This document shows positions 18,067 through 25,953 of a stretch of 64,000 bases of DNA, in pieces (position 1 is the stretch's first letter; each line of letters starts with the position of its first letter). The stretch comes from Alphaproteobacteria bacterium UBA3612. GTDB lineage: Bacteria > Pseudomonadota > Alphaproteobacteria > Sphingomonadales > Sphingomonadaceae. Both the position numbers and the translations under genes were made by a program. Under the pieces are notes generated by a model, which saw nothing but the letters and a program-made list of their open reading frames with translations, was not told where the DNA came from and ran no database searches. The stretch covers positions 124,001-188,000 of the forward strand of contig DFLT01000005.1 of the NCBI GenBank assembly GCA_002375465.1, written 5' to 3'.

Positions 18067-18630
18067 GTGGCTGACGATGTACGCCCGCCCCTCGGCCCCC
18101 GTTTGCAGAAGCTGCGCAAGGAACGCCGCCTGACGCTCGACACGCTTTCGCAAATGTCCGGCGTGTCCCGGTCCATGCTGTCGCAGATCGAACGCGGTCA
18201 GGCGAATCCCACCGTCGCTACCGTCTGGGCTCTTGCCGATGCCCTTCACATGGACATTTCCGAACTTTTGCAGGTTCCGAACGCGAAGGGTCCGCGAAAG
18301 ATCGACGTCGCGGCGTCGTCGCTTACTCCGGAAATGCGCAGCGATGATGGTCTGTGTGTGTTGAAGGTGCTCAGCCCCGCCGATCGCGTGGGCTCGGTGG
18401 AATGGTATCAGCTTCACGTCGCGCCCGGCGGCGTGTTGAGGTCGGAGCCACATGCGCGTGGCAGCATGGAGCATCTGACCGTTCTGAAGGGCACCCTGAC
18501 CATCGAGGCGGTGCAGGAACGTACAGAGGTACCGCAGGGGTCGACCGCACGGTACGCCGCCGACATCCCGCATTGCATAGAAAATCGCACCGCCGAGCAT
18601 GCAGAGGCAATATTGGTAAATCTGTTTTAG
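18067..18630 (+). CDS. XRE-family transcriptional regulator with cupin sensor domain
   Basis: A 187-residue regulator. Residues about 10-65 form a helix-turn-helix of the Xre/Cro type (LQKLRKERRLTLDTLSQMSG then RSMLSQIERGQANPTVATVW). Residues about 110-187 form a cupin barrel (APGGVLRSEPHARGSMEHLT). Such proteins usually sense an amino acid or small acid bound in the cupin. The GTG at 18067 is the first available start. It is followed 71 bases later by kbl and tdh, so it most likely controls the threonine catabolism genes. Whether it represses or activates cannot be told. Confidence 0.87.
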   Translation: MADDVRPPLGPRLQKLRKERRLTLDTLSQMSGVSRSMLSQIERGQANPTVATVWALADALHMDISELLQVPNAKGPRKIDVAASSLTPEMRSDDGLCVLKVLSPADRVGSVEWYQLHVAPGGVLRSEPHARGSMEHLTVLKGTLTIEAVQERTEVPQGSTARYAADIPHCIENRTAEHAEAILVNLF

Positions 18631-18701
18631 CGAATATTCCATTATACTGGACACAGGTTCCTGCATATCGTATTCCGTCCGAAAATATGGAGGATGGACC
18701 C

Positions 18702-19907
18702 GTGCCAGCACATTTCTATCAACGCATTGCCGACGAGCTTTCCGATATTGAGGACGCTGGGCTGTGGAAGCCGGAGCGCGTCCTTACCTCGATGCAGGGC
18801 GCTACGGTGTCGGTCGCGGGGCATCCGTGCGACGCGATCAACCTGTGCGGCAATAATTATCTTGGGCTGGCATCCGACCCGCGCATCGTAGAGGCTTCGA
18901 TTGCCGCCACCCGCCATTGGGGCGCTGGTCTCGCTTCGGTTCGCTTCATCTGCGGCACCCAGGAAATCCATAAAGAGCTTGAGGCGTCGATTGCGGACTA
19001 TGTCGGGTTCGAAGAGGCAATCCTGTTCGCCGCCGCCTTCGATGCCAACGCCGCCGTTTTCGAACCTCTGCTGGGTGAGGACGACGCCATTGTTTCCGAC
19101 AGTCTGAACCACGCGTCGATCATCGACGGCGTCCGGCTTTGCAAGGCGCGGCGTCTGCGGTTCGCGAATGGCGACATGGACCAGCTGGAACAGAACCTCC
19201 GACAAGCGAGGGAAGGCGGCGCGCGCACGATCCTGATTGCCACCGATGGCGTGTTCTCAATGGACGGGGCCATCGCAAATCTGTCCGTGATCACCGATCT
19301 TGCGGAAAAATATGATGCCCTCGTCATGGTGGACGATTGCCATGCCACCGGCTTTCTGGGGGAAAAGGGGCGGGGCTCCGCAGCCTTTTGCGGCGTCGAG
19401 GGGCGCATCGATATATTGACGGGAACCTTTGGAAAGGCGCTGGGCGGCGCCATGGGCGGCTTCGTTGCCGCACGGCGAGAGGTGGTTTCGCTTCTGCGGC
19501 AGCGCGCGCGTCCATACCTCTTTTCCAATGCCCTCGCTCCATCGGTCTGCGGCGCGGCGCTGCAGGCGATCGGCATCGCGGCCTCTGCGGAGGGCGATGC
19601 GTTGAGGGAACGCCTTTTCGCCAATACAAGTCGGTTCAGGCGGCGGATGGAGCAGGCCGGGTTTTCGCTGCTGCCGGGGCAGCACCCGATCATCCCGGTC
19701 ATCGTGCACGACGCCGCCCGCGCGCAGGCGTTCGCGGCGGCTCTGTTGCAGGAGGGGGTTTTCGTCACCGGATTTTCCTATCCCGTCGTGCCGAAGGGGC
19801 AGGCGAGAATCCGCACACAAATGTCCGCCGGTCATTCGCCCGAACAGGTCGACACGGGCATCGCCGCCTTTCGCAAGATCGGCAAGGCGCTGGAGATCGT
19901 ATCGTGA
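18702..19907 (+). CDS. kbl: Glycine C-acetyltransferase (2-amino-3-ketobutyrate CoA ligase)
   Basis: A 401-residue PLP enzyme that splits 2-amino-3-oxobutyrate with CoA into glycine and acetyl-CoA, the second step of threonine breakdown. The PLP lysine lies in GTFGKALGG (about K245), with the substrate-site motifs CGNNYLGLAS, SDSLNHASIIDG and MVDDCHATGFLG. The GTG start at 18702 is preferred: a GGAGG Shine-Dalgarno lies 8 bases upstream, and the resulting N-terminus (PAHFYQRIADEL) lines up with E. coli Kbl. Its stop overlaps the tdh start, so the two are coupled. Confidence 0.95.
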   Translation: MPAHFYQRIADELSDIEDAGLWKPERVLTSMQGATVSVAGHPCDAINLCGNNYLGLASDPRIVEASIAATRHWGAGLASVRFICGTQEIHKELEASIADYVGFEEAILFAAAFDANAAVFEPLLGEDDAIVSDSLNHASIIDGVRLCKARRLRFANGDMDQLEQNLRQAREGGARTILIATDGVFSMDGAIANLSVITDLAEKYDALVMVDDCHATGFLGEKGRGSAAFCGVEGRIDILTGTFGKALGGAMGGFVAARREVVSLLRQRARPYLFSNALAPSVCGAALQAIGIAASAEGDALRERLFANTSRFRRRMEQAGFSLLPGQHPIIPVIVHDAARAQAFAAALLQEGVFVTGFSYPVVPKGQARIRTQMSAGHSPEQVDTGIAAFRKIGKALEIVS

Positions 19908-20983
19908 CGGCGGCAGCGATCATTCCGCACGCCAGCACCCAGGCGGCACCCACCATGTTTTCGCTCGCAAAACTGCGCGCCGAGGAGGGCCTGTGGAGCG
20001 CCCAAACGGAGATTCCCGCCTGCGGCCCCGACGATGTGCTGATCCGCATTTCGCGCACGGCGATCTGCGGCACCGACATCCATATCTATAATTGGGACGA
20101 TTGGGCGGCGCGGACGATTCCCGTTCCGATGGTCGTCGGGCATGAATTTTCCGGCCAGATCGTGGAAATAGGCAGGAATGTGGAACGTCCGCTGCATGTC
20201 GGCCAGCGCGTCTCTGGCGAGGGGCACATCATCGACCTGAATTCCGCGGCGGCACGTTCGGGCCGTTTCCACCTCGATCCGGCGACGAAGGGTGTGGGCG
20301 TCAATCGCCCCGGCGCCTTTGCCGAGATCCTGGCCATTCCCGCGTTCAATGTCGTCCCGCTGCCGGAATATGTCAGCGACGATTTCGGGGCTTTGCTGGA
20401 CCCACTCGGGAATGCGGTTCACACGGCCCAGCAATTCGACCTTTTGGGCGAAGACGTTCTGATAATTGGCGCCGGACCTATTGGCATCATGGCGGCGGCG
20501 GTCGCACGACGGGCGGGCGCGGGCAGCGTCTTCATCACCGACGTCAATCCTTACCGGCTCGACCTTGCGACGAAACTGGCGGATGTGCGCCCCGTGAACG
20601 TCCTGCATGAGGATTTGGCGGAGGTGCTGGCGCGGGCAGGGTTGCCTGACGGTGTGGCGGTGGCGCTGGAAATGTCGGGCACCCATGCAGGCATGGCGCA
20701 GGCCATCGAATCGCTGCGCATGGGCGGCAATCTTGCGCTTCTGGGGATCCCCAGCCAGCCGATGAGCGTCAACTGGGCCGACATCATTATGAAGGCGATC
20801 ACGCTGAAGGGCGTTTACGGCAGGGAAATGTTCGGAACCTGGGACAAGATGCTCGGCCTGCTGCGCGCTGGCCTCGACTTGTCGCCGCTTATCACCCATC
20901 GTTTCCGCGCAACCGACTTCCAGCAGGGGTTCGACGCCGCACGGTCCGGTGAAGCGGGCAAGGTCCTGCTGGACTGGTCGTGA
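19904..20983 (+). CDS. tdh: L-threonine 3-dehydrogenase lacking the structural zinc cysteines
   Basis: A 359-residue medium-chain dehydrogenase that oxidises L-threonine to 2-amino-3-oxobutyrate with NAD+. Catalytic zinc ligands are present in AICGTDIHIYNWDDW and GHEFSG, and the nucleotide-binding loop is GAGPIGIMAAA. The segment between SGEGHI and GVGVNRPG keeps the normal length, but all four cysteines of the structural zinc lobe are replaced. The GTG start at 19904 overlaps the kbl stop (GTGA) and has a GGAG sequence 8 bases upstream. An ATG at 19955 gives the conventional N-terminus (MFSLAKLRAEEGLW) and is the alternative. Confidence 0.93.
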   Translation: MTAAAIIPHASTQAAPTMFSLAKLRAEEGLWSAQTEIPACGPDDVLIRISRTAICGTDIHIYNWDDWAARTIPVPMVVGHEFSGQIVEIGRNVERPLHVGQRVSGEGHIIDLNSAAARSGRFHLDPATKGVGVNRPGAFAEILAIPAFNVVPLPEYVSDDFGALLDPLGNAVHTAQQFDLLGEDVLIIGAGPIGIMAAAVARRAGAGSVFITDVNPYRLDLATKLADVRPVNVLHEDLAEVLARAGLPDGVAVALEMSGTHAGMAQAIESLRMGGNLALLGIPSQPMSVNWADIIMKAITLKGVYGREMFGTWDKMLGLLRAGLDLSPLITHRFRATDFQQGFDAARSGEAGKVLLDWS

Positions 20984-21022
20984 TCGTATGGCGAACGTCT
21001 AACATCGAAGAGGGGGACCGAT

Positions 21023-22555
21023 ATGTCGACGGATCAATCGAGGCGTAATTTTCTGGCGGGCGCATCGGCGGCAGCACTCGCCTCGACCACGCTTTCAGTT
21101 CCGGGTCTCGCCCGCGAAGGCGCGGAGGATGCCGCAAAGTTTCAGGCGGTAAGGGCGGTCGCGCAAAAGGCCGTCGCCGACGGCACCGTTCAGTCGCTTT
21201 CGATCGCCGTCCTTCGTGACGGCAGGATAGAGTGGGAGGAGGCGTTCGGCATGGCCGACCGGGAGGCTGGCATCCCGGCGACGGTACACACATCCTATTC
21301 GCTCGCCTCGATTTCGAAACCGATCACGGCCACCGCCCTGATGACGCTGGTTGAGGCGGGTAAGGTCGATCTCGCCGCCCCTCTCCACACCTATTTGCAG
21401 GCCGGTCAGATCAACCCGCGGATAGGGGACGCAAGCGAGGCGACCGTCGGTCTCGTCGCCAATCATACATCCGGCCTGCCGTTCCATGTTCAGTTCTTTT
21501 ACGAGGGGGCGCCCCATCAGCGCCCGCCTCAGTCGGAGACCATTGCGAAATGGGCGCAGATCATCAGCCGTCCTGGCGAGGCTTTCACCTATTCGAACCT
21601 CGGCTTCGGGCTGTTGGGTGATGTCATAGAGGGGGCGTCGGGCCAGTCATTGGGCGATTATCTGCAATCTGCCGTGTTCGCCCCGCTCGACATGCGCGCC
21701 ACCTCGCTGGGCAGGTCGACGGGGCCGGGCGTGCAGGCGGCGGTGCGTTATTCTGCTCAGAATGAGCGGCTGCCCTATTATGTCACCGACCATGCAGGGG
21801 CCTCGGAATTCTACAGCAGCGCGCATGATCTGATCCGGTTTGCCGCCTTCCACATGAACGGGCCGCTGCCGGAACAGCAGCCGATATTGACCCGCCGCAA
21901 TGCGATCCGGATGCACGTCAACACCGCCCGCCCCGGCGAGGAGTCTGGTTACGGCATCGGCTTCAGCACCGGCCGCAGCCGGGGTTTGGAGACGGTGCAG
22001 CATGGCGGATCCATGCCCGGCGTCGCAACGCAGATGGTCATGGTCCCGTCAAAGGGCGTTGCCTATGTCGTCCTCTGCAACACATGGGTTTTCGAGCCGC
22101 GAAACGAGATCGTCGAATTATTGCTGGACGAGTTGCTGGGCGCGGAGCCGGAGTCGTCGGCAGAACCGGCAGCAGAAGACGGCGCAGAGAATCCTGTTCC
22201 GGCGGATCTGGCCGGAGAGTGGGTCGGCACGATCACGCGACCGGAGGGCGATGCAATCCCCGTCTCTCTCACCATCGACGAAGCAGGCGCCATTGCCGCC
22301 AGGATCGGCGATCGGCAGCAGGTCGCCGTTACCGACGCCGCCTATGAAAACAGGCGCCTGACCGGCGCCATCGAGCAGAGATTTCAGGCCGCAGACACGG
22401 CGCGCTACGACAATAGCGTCCAGTTGGATCTGAAACATGAGGGCGACCGGCTATATGGCGGTTTCGCCGCTCTGGACGATCTGGAGAATCAGACCTTTGC
22501 CGCGGGGTTGACCTTTGGATGGATATGCAACGTCGGACCTGACGATCTCCCCTGA
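21023..22555 (+). CDS. Exported serine hydrolase of the beta-lactamase/D-aminopeptidase type
   Basis: A 510-residue hydrolase. The N-terminus holds a twin-arginine signal (SRRNFLAGASAAAL). The catalytic SxxK is SISK with Ser96 and Lys99, followed by the Tyr motif TYSNLGFG and the late HGG motif (VQHGGSMPG), as in class C beta-lactamases, esterases and D-aminopeptidases. A C-terminal domain of about 130 residues (from about 370) is a lipocalin-like beta domain often seen in this group. It lies in the threonine cluster, directly before a D-threonine-aldolase-like gene, so cleavage of a D-amino-acid-containing substrate is possible; this is inference. Confidence 0.88.
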   Translation: MSTDQSRRNFLAGASAAALASTTLSVPGLAREGAEDAAKFQAVRAVAQKAVADGTVQSLSIAVLRDGRIEWEEAFGMADREAGIPATVHTSYSLASISKPITATALMTLVEAGKVDLAAPLHTYLQAGQINPRIGDASEATVGLVANHTSGLPFHVQFFYEGAPHQRPPQSETIAKWAQIISRPGEAFTYSNLGFGLLGDVIEGASGQSLGDYLQSAVFAPLDMRATSLGRSTGPGVQAAVRYSAQNERLPYYVTDHAGASEFYSSAHDLIRFAAFHMNGPLPEQQPILTRRNAIRMHVNTARPGEESGYGIGFSTGRSRGLETVQHGGSMPGVATQMVMVPSKGVAYVVLCNTWVFEPRNEIVELLLDELLGAEPESSAEPAAEDGAENPVPADLAGEWVGTITRPEGDAIPVSLTIDEAGAIAARIGDRQQVAVTDAAYENRRLTGAIEQRFQAADTARYDNSVQLDLKHEGDRLYGGFAALDDLENQTFAAGLTFGWICNVGPDDLP

Positions 22556-22598
22556 TCTGCCCGTCCACCCGTTAATTGAATATTGGAGCCATTTTGCC

Positions 22599-23744
22599 GT
22601 GAACGACGATCTGCGCCTGCATGAGCATTTGATCGGAAAGCCTGGATCCCGGCGCCAGATCAACACGCCCGCCCTTGTCCTCGACCTGGACGCGCTCGAC
22701 CGCAACATTGCCGCCATGGCGCAACTGGCGCAGCAATATGGCGTTTCGCTGAGGCCGCATGCAAAAACGCACAAGAGCGTCGATATTGCGCGCAGGCAGA
22801 TCGAGGCCGGCGCGGTCGGAATCTGCTGCACGAAATTGGGAGAGGCCGAGGCCCTGGCCGAGGGCGGCATCACGAATATTCTTCTCACCTCGCCCGTCGT
22901 CACCGCGCCCGGTCTGGCCCGCCTTGCCAGCCTCGCCGCGAAGGTGCCGGGACTGGGCGTGGTCATCGACCACCCGGACAATGCGGAGGCGCTAGGGCAG
23001 GCGATGAAGCGTGCCGGGGCCACCCTCGACGCATTCATCGATATCGATCCCGGTATGCACCGCACCGGCGTTCGAACCGTGGACGATGCGCTGGAACTTG
23101 CCGGCGCCATCACGGCGCAGAACGCGCTTCGCTATCGCGGCGTGCAATTCTATTGCGGCGTCCACCAGCACATCGAAACCTATGACGAGCGGCGGCAGGC
23201 CATTCGCGAACGTACCGCCTATCTGCAGACATTCCTGACCGCGCTGGGGCAGGCGGGCTTCGCGGCGGAAATCGTCACCGGATCGGGAACCGGTACGCAC
23301 CGCATCGATCTGGAGATCGGAACTATGACGGAGCTGCAGGCCGGCTCCTACATCTTCATGGACCGGGAATATAATGATTGCGAACTGACGGACGGCAATT
23401 CGCCTCCGCCGGAAACATCTTTGTTCATCGACACGACCGTGGTCAGTGCAAACGGGCCCGGCATCGCCACCGTCGATGCCGGCATGAAGGCGATGGCGAC
23501 CGATGCGGGTGAACCGCCCATCATCGCGGGGGCAGCAAGGGGGGCGACCTATCAATTCATGGGTGACGAGCATGGCCTGATCCTGGATCCGGACGAGGCA
23601 TCGACGATGCAGACGGGTGCGCGACTCAGCCTTGCGGTTCCCCACTGCGACCCGACGGTCAATCTCTACGACAGCTATCATGTCGTTCGCGGCGACACGC
23701 TGCTGCACATCTGGCTCGTCTCTGCGCGGGGCCGATCGCGCTAA
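22599..23744 (+). CDS. D-threonine aldolase / DSD1-family PLP enzyme
   Basis: A 381-residue fold-type III PLP enzyme (alanine-racemase-like N-terminal barrel). The PLP lysine lies in LRPHAKTHKS (about K56). The C-terminal metal-binding signature reads VPHCDPTVNLYDSYHVVRGD. Family members cleave D-threonine and other beta-hydroxy-D-amino acids to glycine and an aldehyde, or dehydrate D-serine-like substrates, using PLP and a divalent metal. The GTG at 22599 is chosen because GGAG lies 10 bases upstream; a start inside the preceding gene is possible but less likely. Together with kbl and tdh, both routes yield glycine. Confidence 0.85.
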   Translation: MNDDLRLHEHLIGKPGSRRQINTPALVLDLDALDRNIAAMAQLAQQYGVSLRPHAKTHKSVDIARRQIEAGAVGICCTKLGEAEALAEGGITNILLTSPVVTAPGLARLASLAAKVPGLGVVIDHPDNAEALGQAMKRAGATLDAFIDIDPGMHRTGVRTVDDALELAGAITAQNALRYRGVQFYCGVHQHIETYDERRQAIRERTAYLQTFLTALGQAGFAAEIVTGSGTGTHRIDLEIGTMTELQAGSYIFMDREYNDCELTDGNSPPPETSLFIDTTVVSANGPGIATVDAGMKAMATDAGEPPIIAGAARGATYQFMGDEHGLILDPDEASTMQTGARLSLAVPHCDPTVNLYDSYHVVRGDTLLHIWLVSARGRSR

Positions 23745-23878
23745 AGGCCCTCGGCGCGGGCTTACGCGCATTGAATGGTCGGGTTCGAATACCTACCCTT
23801 GGGGGATACGGGGCACGTGAATGTGCCGATCGAGCGGCGCCTGACGCGCCGCACCAACCCCTGACGGAAGGAAATATT

Positions 23879-24316
23879 ATGCAGAAGGCAAAAGCCGGTG
23901 ACACCGTGATTATCGAATATCGCGTGCGCAAGGACGATGACAGCATCGTCGGCGGAACCGAACAGGAAGGCCCCCAGGCGATCAAGATCGGCGGGGCGGA
24001 AATCTTTCCCCAGATCGAAAGCGCGCTGGACGGCATGGCAGTTGGCGAGGAACAGACGGTCACGATCGTCACGGACGACGCCTTTGGACCCCGCCGCAAG
24101 GAAATGGTGATCGACATCCCCCGCGCGAACCTGCCCGAGGACGCGGAACCTCAGCCCGGCATGACGCTGTCTGCGCAGCAGCAGGATGGCTCGACCGTGA
24201 ACCTGGTGATTACCGAAGTCGGCGAAGAAAAGGTGACGGCAGACGGCAATCACCCTCTGGCGGGTGAAGACCTGCACTTCGACCTGACGCTCGTCGAGAT
24301 AAAGAACGCTGCGTAA
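23879..24316 (+). CDS. FKBP-type peptidyl-prolyl isomerase, SlyD-like
   Basis: A 145-residue cytoplasmic isomerase and chaperone. It shows the SlyD order: a split FKBP domain (DTVIIEYRVR, then FPQIESALDGMAVGEEQTV), the inserted chaperone flap (about residues 70-120), and the closing FKBP segment DGNHPLAGEDLHFDLTLVEI. The His/Cys-rich metal tail of E. coli SlyD is absent, so it is a short form. The ATG at 23879 has AAGGAAA 5 bases upstream. It is read as a single gene after the threonine cluster. Confidence 0.9.
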   Translation: MQKAKAGDTVIIEYRVRKDDDSIVGGTEQEGPQAIKIGGAEIFPQIESALDGMAVGEEQTVTIVTDDAFGPRRKEMVIDIPRANLPEDAEPQPGMTLSAQQQDGSTVNLVITEVGEEKVTADGNHPLAGEDLHFDLTLVEIKNAA

Positions 24317-24371
24317 CAGCCATTTTCGGCTCTATCAGCCAGGTCGGTTCGAACCCGATATCGACCTGATA

Positions 24372-24410
24372 CTGCGCCTTTCATCGGCTTCCGGCCGGTG
24401 GAAGGCGCAG
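24372..24410. terminator. Possible bidirectional terminator between convergent genes
   Basis: Perfect 9-base inverted repeat CTGCGCCTT/AAGGCGCAG (24372-24380 and 24402-24410) in the gap between the SlyD-like gene and the convergent sulfur operon. A second inverted repeat CAGGTCG/CGACCTG lies just upstream (24340-24368). No clear T tract, so the call is tentative. Confidence 0.4.
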
Positions 24411-24448
24411 CGCATTCCTGAAAGTCTCGGGATCCCGCGCCCCCGGGT

Positions 24449-25129
24449 TTAATCCGACCGCTGCTCGAAATCGCGCGCCATCCCCACTGTCTCGGTCAGG
24501 GTGGTATAATTTACCGCGCCGGGGATCAGATAGGGGCCGACCAGCAGCGCCGGCGTACCCTGCAACCCCATCTTTGCTGCCTGCAAACTCGTCCGGTCGA
24601 TCAGATCGTCGATTTCCTGTCCGCGCGTCTCCATGTCCTGCTGCAATTGCGCCCAGTCCACTCCCGCTGCCGTTGCGGCTGCCTGGATGCGCTGCGTCGT
24701 CAGCTTGCCCTCGGTCCGCATAAGGGCGTCGTTGAACGGCGCATGCTTGTCCTGCCACTGCGAGGCGATGGCCGCACGCGCTGCCTCCTCGGACGCCGCC
24801 CCGAAAATCGGCCAGTCGCGATAAACGATGCGCACGCGCGGGTCGTTAATTGCCAGCTTTTCCAGCGTCGGATGGATCTTGCGGCAATAGGGGCATTGAT
24901 AGTCGGAAAAGCTGACAATGGTCACGTCATAGTCGGCGGGCTCCGATGTGGGCGCCAACGGATCGTCTGTTATCTTGCGCCGCTCCGCCTCCGCGTCTGC
25001 GCTACTCGCAAGCGCCTCGTCGCTACCTTCCGCGGACCTGTCGGAGGTGGTCGACGGACCTTGGGTGGCGTAAAGGATGCCACCGGTGATCAGCGCGGCG
25101 GCGCCTGCGATTATCTGCCATTTATTGAT
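24449..25129 (-). CDS. DsbA-family thiol-disulfide protein with probable AUC start
   Basis: A membrane-anchored periplasmic thioredoxin-like protein. After an N-terminal helix (WQIIAGAAALITGGILYA) and an acidic linker comes a DsbA-type domain with active site CPYC (FSDYQCPYCRKIH) and cis-Pro loop GTPALLVG. No ATG, GTG or TTG exists in frame before the helix. The codon ATC at 25129 sits 7 bases after a strong AAGGAG, and translation from it gives (M)NKWQIIAGAAA, 226 residues. It overlaps the tlpA-like gene by 19 bases. As the last gene of the sulfide operon it probably handles disulfides or persulfides in the periplasm. Confidence 0.82.
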   Translation of the reverse strand: MNKWQIIAGAAALITGGILYATQGPSTTSDRSAEGSDEALASSADAEAERRKITDDPLAPTSEPADYDVTIVSFSDYQCPYCRKIHPTLEKLAINDPRVRIVYRDWPIFGAASEEAARAAIASQWQDKHAPFNDALMRTEGKLTTQRIQAAATAAGVDWAQLQQDMETRGQEIDDLIDRTSLQAAKMGLQGTPALLVGPYLIPGAVNYTTLTETVGMARDFEQRSD

Positions 25130-25953
25130 CTTGCGTCTCCTTCGATTTCGCGGACCTGCGCCATCAGTGCGGCGTGGGAAATTTCGCCCATGTGCGTCGC
25201 GACGATCTGCCCTGCGCCGTCCACGAACAGGGTGGTGGGCAGCGCCCGGCTGTTGAGGCGGTTCGACAATTCGCTGGCCTTGTCCAGAAACACCCAGTCG
25301 GAAGCGATTGCGTTTTCCTGCAGATAGGCGCGGACAGTGTCCGCCCCCTCCCCTTGATTGAGGAGCAGGATGGGCACCTCCGCACGCTCTGCGGCTTCGG
25401 CCAGCATGGGCAGCTCCCGGCGGCAGGGTGGACACCATGTGGCCCAGAGATTGACGACATGGGGGCGCCCGCGAAATTTCTCCGTCGGGACTTCGGTGCC
25501 GTCCAGTCGGGTCAGCGTCGGCAGGTCCGGCATCTGCTGGGGTTCCGGTTGCAACAGCGCGGACGCGACGTACCACATCGCTGCGAACATGCCGACCGTC
25601 GCCAGGCCTTTTGGTCTTGTCGGCGGGGGCAGGCGCCAGGCGACAATGACAGCCGCGGCGACAAATCCCGGCCAGGCGATAAAGCCGCCCTGCCAAACCG
25701 CAAGCGCAGACCACCAGTCGCTAGAGAAGGAACTGGCATGCGCCGCAACGAAGGCCAGGCGCGCTGCCAGAATGCCAACGGCAAGGGCCATCGGCCCGAC
25801 GGGCACAAAGGGGCGACTGCCACGTCCGGAAAGGCGATCTATGACCACAACAAACCCCGTCATCAGTATGACCGCCAACAGGCGGTCGCCTGCCATCACC
25901 AAGGGGCCGAGCTGCAGGATATTGTCCACGATTATATGATCTTTTCGGCCCAT
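25111..25953 (-). CDS. TlpA-family thiol-disulfide protein with N-terminal membrane domain
   Basis: A 280-residue protein. The first 130 residues contain about four hydrophobic segments and resemble the membrane part of prolipoprotein diacylglyceryl transferases, which is sometimes found fused to TlpA. From about residue 140 a periplasmic thioredoxin domain follows, with the active site NLWATWCPPCRRELPML and the cis-Pro loop SRALPTTLFVDG. It reduces or shuttles thiol groups, here likely with persulfide intermediates made by the neighbouring enzymes. Its ATG follows the upstream stop without a gap (TGAATG). Confidence 0.85.
   Translation of the reverse strand: MGRKDHIIVDNILQLGPLVMAGDRLLAVILMTGFVVVIDRLSGRGSRPFVPVGPMALAVGILAARLAFVAAHASSFSSDWWSALAVWQGGFIAWPGFVAAAVIVAWRLPPPTRPKGLATVGMFAAMWYVASALLQPEPQQMPDLPTLTRLDGTEVPTEKFRGRPHVVNLWATWCPPCRRELPMLAEAAERAEVPILLLNQGEGADTVRAYLQENAIASDWVFLDKASELSNRLNSRALPTTLFVDGAGQIVATHMGEISHAALMAQVREIEGDARSINGR

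Noticed and set aside
24340..24368. T-arm-like stretch GTCGGTTCGAACCCGAT followed by a 7-base acceptor-like segment, hinting at a tRNA
   Set aside because: The upstream 65 bases lack a matching acceptor strand, D-arm and anticodon arm and partly belong to the SlyD-like gene. The symmetry is explained by a simple inverted repeat.
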